The notes below the pieces were generated by a model. That model did no database searches and was not told the origin of the DNA. It worked only from the letters and a program-made list of their open reading frames with translations. This document shows positions 26,706-37,351 of a DNA stretch of 64,000 nt, in pieces. The position numbers were made by a program, and so were the translations under genes. Origin of the DNA: Rhodosorus marinus (lineage: Eukaryota > Rhodophyta > Stylonematophyceae > Stylonematales > Stylonemataceae). The stretch is taken from the NCBI GenBank assembly GCA_029953675.1, contig JAMWBK010000003.1, positions 2,418,001-2,482,000 on the forward strand, written 5' to 3'. Positions within the stretch are counted from its first letter, which is position 1, and each line of letters starts with the position of its first letter.

Positions 26706-27323
26706 TCAGAGTTCCTCTCGATTAGAGACCGCCCACGTACCGTAGGAAGCTGCCCGGTTCGAGGCGTCGGTCAAGTGCTCGGGCCATTTTCTTACGGGTA
26801 TTTTTGTCTTCATATCTATTGGTGCGAGAGTAACTGATGATGTAACCAGGAGCTCATTATCTTTCAGTCTGCGGAGCTCCCCAAACATCCGCAGTCGCAG
26901 TCGGCCCTTCCTCTCAAACCGCAGTAGAACGACAGCTTCATCTCCCATCAAGGCTGGCTTGTGGTACTTAATTTCCATCTCTACGACCGGCAGCTCAATA
27001 AAGTCCTCCAAGACAAGCCGACCATAATCAACCCCGCACTCCTCCAGCATTAGAATGCGTGCCTCTTCGAAAAACCTCACATACTGCCCATGCCAGACGC
27101 TACCGGAGTAGTCGGTATCGTGCGGGTAGATCTTCTTGTGCATCCGAAAGTAACCCTGGGTGCTCTCCTCCACGCCCTTCTCGCCGGCGTCCAAAACACC
27201 GTCATCACGAACAATCTCCTGAGATCTACCAGATGACATCTGCATCCGACGCTCTCTACGAGCAATTGCAGCTCGACGACCGGCGGCGCCACGAATCACA
27301 CCAAAGGCTCCAACAAAAGCCAT
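26706..27323 (-). CDS. Hot-dog thioesterase, 4HBT/YbgC type, plastid-targeted
   Basis: This is a single exon of 205 residues from the ATG at 27323. The hot-dog signature of 4-hydroxybenzoyl-CoA/YbgC-type acyl-CoA thioesterases is at about residues 70-95: YPHDTDYSGSVWHGQYVRFFEEAR, with the catalytic-type Asp in DTD and the Glu-Ala-Arg of the central helix. It is followed by a G-V-D-Y turn, IELPVVEMEIKY and AVVLLRFE. The first 30 residues (M-A-F-V-G-x-F-G-V, then Arg/Ala-rich) look like a plastid transit peptide with an N-terminal Phe. In phototrophs this fold includes DHNA-CoA thioesterase of phylloquinone synthesis and acyl-lipid thioesterases; the substrate cannot be decided here. A good donor (GTACGT) lies inside the last codons, so the final 10 residues could be replaced by a spliced end. 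A decayed copy lies at 28645-28955. Confidence 0.85.
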   Translation of the reverse strand: MAFVGAFGVIRGAAGRRAAIARRERRMQMSSGRSQEIVRDDGVLDAGEKGVEESTQGYFRMHKKIYPHDTDYSGSVWHGQYVRFFEEARILMLEECGVDYGRLVLEDFIELPVVEMEIKYHKPALMGDEAVVLLRFERKGRLRLRMFGELRRLKDNELLVTSSVTLAPIDMKTKIPVRKWPEHLTDASNRAASYGTWAVSNREEL

Positions 27324-27589
27324 GAACCCTCCGCTCGTCTCAAAGCAGATCCACAAACTTCAAACGCGAGCTGCCAGAGATCTCTTCAATAGCTATCTAA
27401 ACCTTTTACCAACGTCTAGATTTGTCTAGTGCCTGTCACATAGTTCATTAAGCAACCATCCTCATTCGATCACAGCAACATGTCTCCAAAGCCCTAGTTC
27501 TGCCGCGCGATAGTGTCAAGCTCAATGACTGTGGAAGGAACCAGTTCAGAGAAACTCTAGTGGCTTTCATGATACAAGCGGCGCAGAGA

Positions 27590-27840
27590 AGCAACTGACG
27601 ATCCTCTCGTTCGTCACGACCTCACCTCCAGACGATACGACCGAACACCGACGAAAAGAGGATCGGGTGCTTGCTTGACTTTCTTGAGTGGTGTTCAGGA
27701 GCCCTCACGCTCTCCGGCATTGGTCAAACATGTAGTCAAGCGACTAACTGTCCTCTCATTCACGGTCTGACCGCCGACGATGTGAACCAAACAGAAACAA
27801 AACAGATTCTATGTGTGCTTGCGTTCTTTAGTGATCAGGT
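27590..27840. repeat. Diverged direct repeat, offset about 149 bp
   Basis: The segment starting CTGACGATCCTCTCGTTCGT (27597) recurs as CTAACTGTCCTCTCATTCAC (27746). Both are followed by a GAC-rich stretch with CGATACG/CGATGTG and then GTGCTTGC. Decay is advanced. Confidence 0.45.
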
Positions 27841-28644
27841 TGATCGCAGGCTCTGCGGTATTCTAAGGACAAGTAAATGCCTTCACCAAAGGCTCGTCGT
27901 TCTCATCTGAAAGATTTGCACGCCGCCTTCTAAACCAAAGAGGCAATCGTAAACTAAATGAGATGCGTCTTGCTCGACACGTTTGACTTGTTTGGGGAAA
28001 AACCCAGACTCTTTCGCGCCTATTTTCCTACCCCAAAAGGAAAAGCAAGGGGTCGACAGCCAGTTCATACCCAGACGATCTCTGTCTGTACGGTTTCTCT
28101 CCTACAAGTTCTCTCGATGCTGACATCTTCAGAAGTGAGATCATGAACGAGAATATAGCCAGACCACTAAACTGCTTGACTAGTTTCTTGAACGCGCCGA
28201 CTCTCCTAGGCATGGGGTTGTCCTAAGACCATTGACCTTCCAATGCTACGCTCGTTTCTGACATGTAATGGTTGCATCCTCTCTATCAAAGTCCAGAAGA
28301 GAGTCTCAGAGTAGCGTCGGGTCATGTACGGATCTTGTGATTGAGGCTACGGAAGCGAGCTTTCGACGTGCTTCAATTCCATGTGGGTAAAAAGAATAAG
28401 GCTGGGACGAGGACGGTTGCCCAAACTTTTCATACAACTTGGACGCCTCACAGGATGTGCGTATCAAGTTGTACGGAAAAGCCCTCTAACGAGCAAGAAG
28501 AATAGTTTCAGATACAGCCAAAATCTATCAACAGTCCCAACGATCGCCGCGTTGTTGCTGGCAGAGATCAACAGAAGGTATGAGACTATTCTATTAAAGG
28601 CGTCTGAAGATGCTCAAGGTGCTTTTGAGCGCGGGACTTCCTGT

Positions 28645-28955
28645 TCATGTTGAATACAGTGTGCGATACTGTGTTTTCTACAAACAAGTCGGTATCCGCC
28701 CTCCGGGTTTCACCACAGAAAACAAGGAGCAGACTTCCTCACCGCGGAAATCGCTGTAGAACGACAACTTTGTCTCGTGAAAGCGCCAGTCTACGAAAAC
28801 GAAACTCAGCGTTCACACAGTGCAGGCTATGCGATCCTCGTAACGAGACGACGTAAATTTGAGTCGACCTCCCTCCTGAGATTCACTTTGGCTTCTTCGA
28901 ACAGCTGGGCATACTGCGCATGGTGGACAATCCCGCTATGACCTGTCATATACAT
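28645..28955 (-). pseudogene. Decayed copy of the plastid thioesterase gene
   Basis: Read on the minus strand from about 28955, the translation GHSGIVHHAQYAQLFEEAK aligns with DYSGSVWHGQYVRFFEEAR of the intact gene at 26706-27323. About 130 nt further, exactly the spacing in the intact gene, a second block reads KVVVLQRF against AVVLLRF, and then F-x-G-E-x-R-R aligns with FGELRR. Between the blocks there is an in-frame stop and a one-base frameshift, and another stop follows RFPR. The transit peptide and C-terminal end are not recognisable. It is in the same orientation as the parent, about 1.4 kb upstream of it, so it is probably a former tandem duplicate. Confidence 0.8.
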
Positions 28956-31039
28956 AAAAACGCGATTCTTATACCAACTGGGGCGCTCCGATACCGTTCT
29001 GCTCCTTGCATCCTTAGTCCCTTGAACCCTATCACAGGCGCTGAACCTTGGGCTTGCCTATCACTGACCTGTTGGAGAGAAACGCGTCATCAACGCCGCG
29101 TTCTGAACGAAGCTGCTGGTGGCACAAGGATCAGCTCTAGTCGAAATCATCTAGATAAGCAATCGTGTTGATAAGCTACCACCAGGAACCACGACCATAG
29201 AAGGGCGGACTGTCCACCCCCAGAAAAGCAACAAAAACCATGAAGGGGTCCCACTTCAAACCCTCCAGCCCAGCGAAAGCCCAGAAAGAAAACGAAGGGA
29301 CAAAAGCGGCAGAAAATTACTGTCCACGGGACATGAAAGCTCCATCGAAACCTCTTCCCAATCAACTAGCGTTGAATCCTGTCAAAGTCCCAATGACTAC
29401 TTCTGGACCAGAACACTCGAAGGGGAAAAAAGGGTCCTTACAAGACCTATCTGATCCAATTCATTGTTCTCAAACAATTCTGAGATTATTGCGTGGTACA
29501 GTTCCACATAAATGCATGGTTCTTACGCGCTCTACCTCACCTTCATCGATTCCCTAGGCGCTCAGTCAGAAAAAAAACTCGCCGTTAAAAAATATAAAGC
29601 AAATCAATCAAAATACTGGAAATTTGATTCAAAAACTTGATAAGCAAATATCAGTTGAAAACCAAATGCCGTTTTCTGAAGCAATTCCGCTAAGCACAGC
29701 GGGTGAACAATATGGTTTATGCTTTTCCCGTGTCCTCTGTATCCTATCTCATCTTCGTGGAAGGTAGGGGAATGAAAATAGCTTCATTCACTGTCTTATG
29801 CATCTAGGACATGTCTCGGAGTATTCCTGAGGAAGCTGATTCTGATGCTGCGAAGCTGCTGGCTGAACAAACGTCTGTATGATTGATCGCTCCAAACGTT
29901 GACCTGCAGCGTCAATTGGACGGGTTTCATAAGCCTAGCGATTTTTTAATTGGGATGGGGAAAGAGATCCTGATAAAGGAGCAGATTGGAGGGGTCATGC
30001 CGCGGAGGCCCCGCCATGGCAGTCGTGTTTGCGTCTCCCTTGGGAAGTCTCCAAGCGGAAAAAAATAAGTACTGTTGAGTGAGAACTGGTGTTGGTTGTA
30101 TACTACTTGGGTAGGAACGTATTTGAAAGTCTCTCGGGTGCTGGGACTATAGGGCCCTTACAAGAGTTCGGCGTTTCGTCCAGTTTTCTTGCTGTACGAC
30201 GGATTGCCGGGAGCTTGGCAGCACATTATGGCATCATCAATGCGCAAGAAGCTTTTTGCCATTTTTCGCTTGTTTAGGAGGTAGTTGGAGCTTCCTCTTC
30301 ATCATTTCATTGCAGTCCATAACCCAATTTATTGAGAAGTGAAGCTGGTGCTCAGTGCAGTAGGGTATGGTTGCTTCGGAAACTGGCAATACGAATCTCG
30401 TTTTTGAAGGGCTGTTTAAAAGACCACGACGTTTCGGCGTGGAGAGACTTCTGAGTAGAGAAAGTTTTGCTTAAGAGGCCTTAAGACGCGTGTGCAGCCA
30501 ATTTGCCAGTACCAGCAGCTGGATCTCCGTTGGCGCTCGGATACAGGACTGGATCCTTAGGCAAGAACCACCTTTTTAGATTTGAGAATGTTGAAGGAGA
30601 TTAAATGGAAGAAACCTATCTCCGTGGGATGGAAACTTGAGTCAGAGTGCGTGGCCCAATGGCTTCCTTCAGCTCGCTGGAGGACCTAACGCAGCTAGAT
30701 ATTGGCGAGAACGATTATATCGCTGCTCCATATACTCCTCTCAGCTGGCAAACAACTACGACGAGCACACGTGGGCACGTGTATTCGCCTTGGTGGAACC
30801 GCATTATTTATAGTCAAATAGCCGGGCACCATCAACCATTAATGGAAGTGACTCGTGGTGCTAATCAAGTTTGTTCTTCAGTACTTAACATCCTCTCTGC
30901 GGTAGGGACATACCAGGTGACCACTACAGCGCAATCAGACTTGAAGAAAGCGTCGCTTCCTCCTGTACTAGACTGCCCAAAAGCTAGCGGATTCTCTCAA
31001 CGTCTGCTTAAAGGGCCGTCGGAGGTTGTAGGGTTCTAG

Positions 31040-31420
31040 TGAAGCAAAACGGTTAGAGAAGAGCTTTCTACGACATATTCATGTCTCGTTCTCTCATCGA
31101 GGCGCATAATCTAAACGCCTGACCTTTCAGACAGGAACACCTTAAAACGCATTTGCCCATATTGGGGACGGAACCCTTCAACGTCTGGTTGCAGCCACGA
31201 AGAGCGTCCTCACGAACCAAATGGATGGGGAAGACTTTTTCTACGACAGGCCTTACCTCTTGCTATCTCCTCCAAGCTGAGAAACCTGTCAGCTATATCA
31301 CAAGAATAAAAGAAGGAAAAGCGCATTTGTCCATATTGTGATGGACTCCAACCGTCCCCACAGCGGCGGAGCACGGTTGCTGATGAATCAGATGGATCGC
31401 ATAGAGTCTTCTACCCCATA
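31040..31420. repeat. Degenerate tandem repeat, period about 170 bp
   Basis: The words CGCATTTG(C/T)CCATATTG at about 31149 and 31322, and TTTCTACGAC at about 31065 and 31238 (TCTTCTACCC near 31408), recur in the same order with about 172-bp spacing. The unit does not code. Confidence 0.55.
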
Positions 31421-31858
31421 GCAATGGTTGGCGTGATCTTTCATCTAAGCAGAGGTCCATGAAAGACTGATCTTTCACTCGGCAAAAGCTCCACAAGACG
31501 GTTTTGCTTATGGGCACATCCGGACGACGCCCGACCGTCCAGGCTGGCCCGTCGGCGATGTCCGTTAAATAGACTTCCAAAAAGTCTGGCGTTGTCATCA
31601 ACGAGCTTTGGGAGCGGGAGAGACACTTTTGTAGGCATTTCATCGCACCTTCTTGCTCAATTTCTGGACTTGTTTATTGCTTTGATTTTTCTGTTTGAAC
31701 AAGAAGCATGGACTACAAGGACAGAGCTTGGATCAGGTCGTGAGCCACAAAGACGTGAGGGAAGTTCCGGAGGGGGTGGGGGCTGAGTAGTGTTTGTAGG
31801 TTTGCAAGAAGAAGGAAAAGAAGGTTTTACAGACACTCTTTGAGAGCAAATAGCGAAA

Positions 31859-33838
31859 ATGGATTTTGTTGGTTATGAAGTTGGAAGCAAGGAAACTTAC
31901 TGGCTTGATGCGACTACAGAAGAGCCTGTTCAGTTGTCTAATGTAGGTTTCTTTTTGGAGGGTTAAGACCATTTTGAAACGACGCTTTCGCCTTGATTCG
32001 AGTGTGGTCGTTTTAATGATTCTTTGAAAGCTTTGATTGAGCGTGTTCTAAAGAGTCTGGTGTGAAGAGGATCTAATTCAACGAAAAAGTCTAACGTTTC
32101 CGTTTGCTCCGGAATCTGCTCAGATCTGCCTCAAGTCAGGAGGCATAGCCGGAGAACCTCTCGTACTGGAGATGAAGGAACGCGATACTGATCGAACAGC
32201 TATAATATGTGTTTTAAGGCCTGGGGTACAAGAAAATGTAAGAACTCATCCGACGCCGAGCTTTGGTTTCCTTCCTTTCCGTGTTCGATCCAAACGTCTT
32301 CATTGAAACAGAGTCGCGTCACGATGACTGAGCTATAGTTAGCTATCTTGTTTTTGAAAGCCAACTGAAGAAGCTGCTGTCTGTGTTTTTGTCTTTTGTC
32401 GTTAAGATCAAACTCAACCTTCTCATTCAAAAGGCGTATGGATTGACGCTTGCTGGCGGGACGAAAGCTAAGGTGCAGGTTGCTGGCTACAAGTTGACTT
32501 TGGAGGATCAGTTGTACGATGATGAGGACGAGGAGGACTTGCTCGAGGACGAAAACGACGAGGGATCTGAAGAGGAGGAAGGAGATTCTGATAGCGACGA
32601 AGAGGATGACGAGGACTCTGAAGAAGAAGATGATGATGAGGGTGCGAAAGCAATTCGAGAAAAGTACGAGAAAAAGTTGGCCAAGCTTGAGAAGATAGAG
32701 AAAGAACTTACCGCCGCTTCAGAAGGAAAGGGAAAGTCTGGAGCTGATACTCGAAAGAGAAAAGGTAGGCGTCGTCGTTAAGCATTCTGTTTGCATGGCA
32801 TCCGCGGACGGATATAAAAACGCGCGAATGGGCGTCTCCAGCTTACCAAAGCCTTGGCTTGCTCGGACGAACTTAGGAGCGGACACTCAGGCGTCACCAG
32901 AGAACGAGAACGAAGCCAACGACGAGGGATCTGAAGAGGAAAAAAAAGAAGGAGATTCTGACAGCGAAGAGGACGATGACGAGGAATACGAAGAAGAAGA
33001 AGATGATGAGCATGCGAAAGCAATTCGAAAAAAGTCCGAGAAAAAGTTGGCCAAGCTTGAGAAGATCGAGAAGGAACTTGCCGCCGAGTCAGAGGGAAAA
33101 GGAAAGTCTGAAGCGGATACTCGAAAGAGAAAAGGTGGGCGCGTTGTCAAGCATTCGATCTCGATTTGTGTGGGGTTACAGATACAAAGCGCGCGAATAG
33201 GCATCTTGAGCTTACCAAAGCCTTTGTTTGCTTCGGACGAACTTAGGAGCCGAAACTCAGGCGTCACCGGAGAACAAGAATGCCGCTAAGAGTCCCAAAC
33301 CTGGCAAGGTGAGGGAACTTCCGTATGGGCTTAAGATTCAAGAACTTCTTATTGGAACTGGTCCGAGAGCGAGACATGGGCATCACGTGAGTTCGACCAG
33401 CCAGCGTCTACTGTCTTCATGACCTCGGCGCCGATACTCGTCACATGATCAACTCAAGGTCGCGGCATTCCCCGGCATTCGAATGCCAAAAAAATAGGTC
33501 TCGTGTCACTACACTCTGCGATTGGAAAACGGGAAGAAGATCGATTCAAGCGGAAAAAAACCTTTCCGCTTCCGTCTTGGTGTTGGGGAGGTCATAAAAG
33601 GCTGGGATAACGGACTCTCAGGCATGAGAGTAGGTGGCGAACGCCACATTATCGTTCCCTCACGACTTGGTAGGAAAAACAGTTCACTTCACTATATTAC
33701 AAAACCGACGCCTGTTTTGGGTACTGATGGATGTCTTTATCCCCGGTTTATCCATTAGGTTACGGGTCAAAGAGCATGGGACAGATACCCAGGAACTCCA
33801 CTCTGTATTTTGATGTAAAGCTTGTGGATGCGCAATGA
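31859..33838 (+). CDS. Nuclear FKBP-type peptidyl-prolyl isomerase (nucleoplasmin-like N-terminus)
   Basis: Seven exons encode 401 residues: 31859-31942, 32124-32237, 32407-32764, 32877-33134, 33247-33386, 33498-33669 and 33759-33838. Residues 1-100 form a nucleoplasmin-like beta domain ([33 protein letters not shown]). Two acidic Asp/Glu tracts follow, each ending in a Lys-rich helix ([13 protein letters not shown]) and RKRKG. The C-terminal 115 residues are an FKBP domain: [38 protein letters not shown] and LYFDVKLVD. This is the FKBP39/46 and Fpr3/4 architecture of nucleolar histone chaperone isomerases. The acidic exon and the 112-nt intron after it are tandemly duplicated (370-bp unit), so the protein has two acidic modules. 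Active-site Asp and Trp positions are present (IDSS, GWD); some aromatic pocket residues differ. Confidence 0.9.
32407..33246 (+). repeat. Tandem duplication of an exon plus intron inside the FKBP gene
   Basis: Exon 3's second half plus intron 3, and exon 4 plus intron 4, are two copies of a unit about 370 bp long. The coding parts share [21 protein letters not shown] and TRKRKG. Both introns are 112 nt and share GCGCGAAT, AGCTTACCAAAGCC and GGACGAACTTAG up to the acceptor. Phase 1 at both junctions keeps the frame. Confidence 0.9.
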
Positions 33839-34524
33839 CAACTCTCGGGAAAGGGGAAGAACGCCGTTTCAAATGTGGTGAGCATGGGGCTGGGGAATGG
33901 ATCAAGTCAGCTTCAAGGCTCCTGTGGAGGCAGTTGACTCCGTCGGGGACGTGGTCGCGATGAGCTTGACATGCTACTTATTTCTTTTCGGTATGCTTTT
34001 TATCAGTTTTGGGAATTCGGAAAACGAACAAAAGGAAAGAGAAGACGAAGCCCGTTGTCCGGTTGGACATTAATAAGCTTTTCGTGGGCTGGAGTGCTGT
34101 TGGATCGCAGGGCAATAAATAACGATTGCAACAAGTCAATTTTCTGCGGAGCACGAGCATTGCTATACCTTTTAACGCAACAGCGTCTCCTGAACGCGGT
34201 AACGATTTTTCTGTTTGGTGGATTTCACATCAGCGCGACTGATCCGGGTGACAGTCCGATTCCGTTGACAGACGCTCTCCCGGTTGATTCCGATAGCGAC
34301 TCCAACTCGCGAAAAATTAAGTGTTGGCAAACTTCTGCCGAAATCACGTCGCAACTGTGACCTCGGGAAGGCATCGGTGACAGCCGTGCAACGCACACAC
34401 GGGGATGTCTTCCAACCACAACAGCGTACACACAAGCCGCTTCCCTCCGCTCGTTGCCTGCCTCACAAGGACGATTCCGTGTCCCTCACGGATTTCAAAG
34501 CTCTGCTAAAGGACCGGTGCTCAG
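33839..34524. other. Intergenic 3' region between convergent genes
   Basis: This lies between the FKBP gene (plus) and the WD40 gene (minus). A plus-strand frame from 34284 into the WD40 gene is a shadow of it. Nothing else was recognised. Confidence 0.45.
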
Positions 34525-35971
34525 CTACGAGATCTTCAGGACGTAGAAAGCACCATTTGACGACATCGCCGCAAGGGTTTCCATCGACAACGACACACCA
34601 ACCCAGGGCGAATCGCCACGAAATCCGTATAATCTCCTCGGCGACCTCGCCAATGCTCCGGAGACCATCTGCGGGGCTTTCAACTGGTCTCTCAACTCTG
34701 CAGCTGCTCCCGTTTTCTTCCTCGAATTTCGGTGGGCCTCTCCCCATGTGCCCGCGGCGATCTCATTGTCCACCCCGGCGACGAAACACGTCCTCTGATC
34801 TGAATGCAGGGACACCCAACGACAAGCGTATTTGAGGCTATTACTCCACTGTCCAAGAATTCTATGCATTCGGACATCAAAGACTCGTACAACCCGGTCG
34901 GTGCCCCCAACAGCTAGCAGGTGGTCTAGCGAGTGCATGGAGTAGATCCTTCCCGGTCCGACTGGTTTCCGAACGGTGCATCCACCAGCCTCCGCCATGC
35001 GCAGATCCTGTTGCAGGGGGTGGGACAAAAGTCGGATTATGAGGATGAGAAGGTGATCCGCTATGGATGAAAATTATCTTTCCCATCGAGGGGCTCACCC
35101 ACAAACCAAAGCCATAGCCTTCGGCGATCGCGAGACGCTGATCATCAACGAAAGAGATCGCCGTCGGCCCAGCTCCAATGTGAAACGTTCTGACAGAAAT
35201 ATCCCTATCGTAGGCCGAGACGTCCTTGAAGAAGTAACGAGCGCAAGCGATCATCGACACGGATCCAGTTCGCTTGTCAAGAGCAATTCCAGAGTAGCCC
35301 GGTTCACCGTACTCGAAGCGGGACGGTCGTAAGGCATACGAGCTCTGAATTTTCACTTGAGAAGAGTCTGAACTGCTCTCAAGTAGACCGACAACGACGT
35401 TGCCGAAACTGTCTGAACACGCCAGTCGACCAGGCTGAGCAGCAACCGTCACAATGTCAGAACGGAGGGTTGACAGCTCCGGGATGACTCTAGAATGGAC
35501 TGACAACCCGATTCCGTTAGGGGCAATGAAATCCTCGGAGGCATCTAGTGCTTCGCTAGCGGAAGATTCCTAACACATCGACGAAATACCTTTTCCACGT
35601 CAAACACAAGTCCATTTCCTACCAGCGTCAAAGGGTCTATGCGAGGTAGGGTGAGCTGGCGTGTTCTTTGCGTCGCATACGAGCCTTTGTCTCTTCGAGG
35701 ACCATACAGCCTTGATTTCGATCACGCTGTGGCCCTCAGCGGCGAAGAATATGTTTTGGTTTGCGAGTGAGGCAAGTCGGTTCCCGTTGATCCATCTATG
35801 ACCATCAAAAGAGCAGCCATGGTGGTGATTTGAGTTTGAACGCTGACGACGCCTATCAGCTGCTCTGAGAACGGACGGGACTTACCCACTACGCAGAGGA
35901 GGCGAGAGGATTGGAGTCTCGAGCTTTTCCCTCCAAAGTTGCGGGTTGGTTTTCACAGCACTTGACGCCAT
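34525..35971 (-). CDS. WD40-repeat (beta-propeller) protein, family not identified
   Basis: Five exons in the order of transcription: 35971..35886, 35864..35708, 35655..35623, 35569..35099 and 35007..34525, totalling 409 residues. Blade-like segments recur: NQNIFFAAEGHSVIEI, IVTVAAQPGRLACSDSFGNVVVG, RLAIAEGYGFGLWD (the GLW|D motif is created by splicing), LLAVGGTDRVVRVFDVR and WVGVSLSMETLAAMSSNGAFYVL. The pattern of G-x-x-D-x-x-V-x-V-x-D and L-A-x-x-x-x-x-G is typical of WD40 propellers. There is no additional catalytic domain, so it is probably a scaffold; its complex is unknown. Introns 1-3 are short (21, 52 and 53 nt). Intron 1 at 21 nt is below the usual size, so the 5' end of this model is uncertain. 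The 3' two exons are solid. Confidence 0.65.
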
Positions 35972-37351
35972 CCTACATGAACAAAATCCTTTAAACACTT
36001 AACAAAAATCGTCCGAACACTTCACAGAATCAAAGCGGGAGAACGATCGCGAATCTCTCGAGGCCTCCCGAGGATACAGTTGCTGGTAGCCCACCTACGC
36101 CGGAAGCTGTTGTCGAACAAAGTTCACCAGCTCAAGCCGCGCTCATCTTTCGAGCCCTTTACTGCAAGCATGAAAACCGTCGCGATCGCCGTCTCATGCC
36201 CCTGCTCGCTCCCCCAAAATCTCACGCGTCCCGTGGATCGTTGATGCTCGTTGACAGTGTTCATTGAGTTCGGCCTACTCGGGTAGCGGTACAGAAGACC
36301 GAAAACTCTTGGTTAGTGATGCTCAACTCTTGGCAAGGTTTCCAAATAAGCTCAATAGGTCGTTGTCGGATCATAGATCGTTCTTAGACGAGATCGTCGC
36401 CACCGAGCCAGGTCACTGGCACGGCATTCGGTGATCGCTGTTTTGGGATCACAGAATGCCGTGAGGAATGTGCAAAGAGCTTCTCATGCTTCTGGTTTTA
36501 TTGAGTAGGATCTGCAGATCTGGATCAAGTGGCTTCCGGATGCTTCACCTCCTCGACCAGACAAGCCGATCACGTCGGAGCAGACTTCTGAAACCATGAC
36601 GAAGACAACAAAGCTAGCTAGTCAGGGACTTCTGGCCTTGACCTTCTAGAAAGTGAGCAAACCGACCATCCCGGAGGTCATAAGGATGGTAGGTTTGTTC
36701 CAGCAAAGCCTCTGTCCTCTTCACTCCTTTGCGTCTCTAGTGACTTGAGTATTTCTGTTTCCTCTCTGGTCAGGCGGAAGTTAAGTGGTTTGGACAATGT
36801 GCCCATTCCTGGGAAGAGCCGAAAACACGCCCTATCCACAAGTAGCAAGTTGATCTGGTCTGGATTGCGAATAAGTCGTCTGAAACTTTCGACTGACGAT
36901 TCCGAGCTGGAAGGCGAGGACTGTCACACAACCAGGACCATGAGAAGCTGGAGACAGTCATGGAGGATGAACGGGCGGCTCAAGAATCTCGGAACACTTG
37001 GAGCAAATGGTTAGTGTACCCGAACACGTCCTTCCAATTCGAGGTTCTCGACTGGAGCCTTCACGGGGTCCCAGTCCGTATCCCCTTTGCCCTAAATGAG
37101 TCCCTTGATCACATAGAAGAAACCTTGCTTTTATTTTCTTTTACACCCTGAATACTGGACAGCGATAGCCTTCAGTCTATAGAGGCAACCTCCTTCGAGG
37201 CCAGACAATCGTCACCGAAAAAGCCCTGCTACCGTATTCTACTTCTATGTGTTATTGTGTGCAACAAACAAGGATTTTACCAGTCTCACAACGAAAATTG
37301 CTTCTAAGAGTTCCAGCCCGCTGGTACGTACAATTCCTCCTGTGAAATGCT
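35972..37351. other. Intergenic region with a long hairpin
   Basis: No gene was recognised on either strand. A long imperfect hairpin at 36420-36463 is listed separately. Frames at 36745-37151 lack motifs. Confidence 0.45.
36420..36463. repeat. Hairpin with 17-nt arms and one mismatch
   Basis: CACGGCATTC, one unpaired G and GTGATC form one arm; GATCAC, A and GAATGCCGTG form the other. The loop is 10 nt. It lies 450 bp upstream of the WD40 gene start and is not followed by a T-run. It could be the stem of a small RNA or a decayed inverted repeat. Confidence 0.7.

Larger units (their letters stand above)
27324..31858. other. Long intergenic region with a pseudogene and decayed repeats
   Basis: About 4.5 kb without a supported intact gene. 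It holds a broken copy of the neighbouring thioesterase (28645-28955) and two decayed tandem repeats (27590-27840 and 31040-31420). Two weak candidates were noted: a plus-strand frame from the ATG at 30659 to 31039, and a possible two-exon small gene near 29812-30068 that would require a 33-nt intron. Neither has a recognisable motif. From 31740 to 31790 the plus strand is G-rich, leading into the FKBP gene. Confidence 0.4.

Noticed and set aside
29812-30068. Possible two-exon small gene (MSRSIPEEADSDAAK..., then HKPSDFLIGMGKEIL...)
   Set aside because: It needs a 33-nt intron, much shorter than well-supported introns here, and neither half matches a known family.
30659-31039. 126-codon plus-strand frame starting MASFSSLEDL
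   Set aside because: No domain, no G-rich leader, and it sits in a region of decayed repeats.
32887-33267. Serine-rich minus-strand frame
   Set aside because: Antisense of the acidic, GAR-codon-rich exon of the FKBP gene.
34284-34835. 183-codon plus-strand frame
   Set aside because: It overlaps the well-supported last exon of the minus-strand WD40 gene, and its content is unstructured Ser/Arg/Pro.
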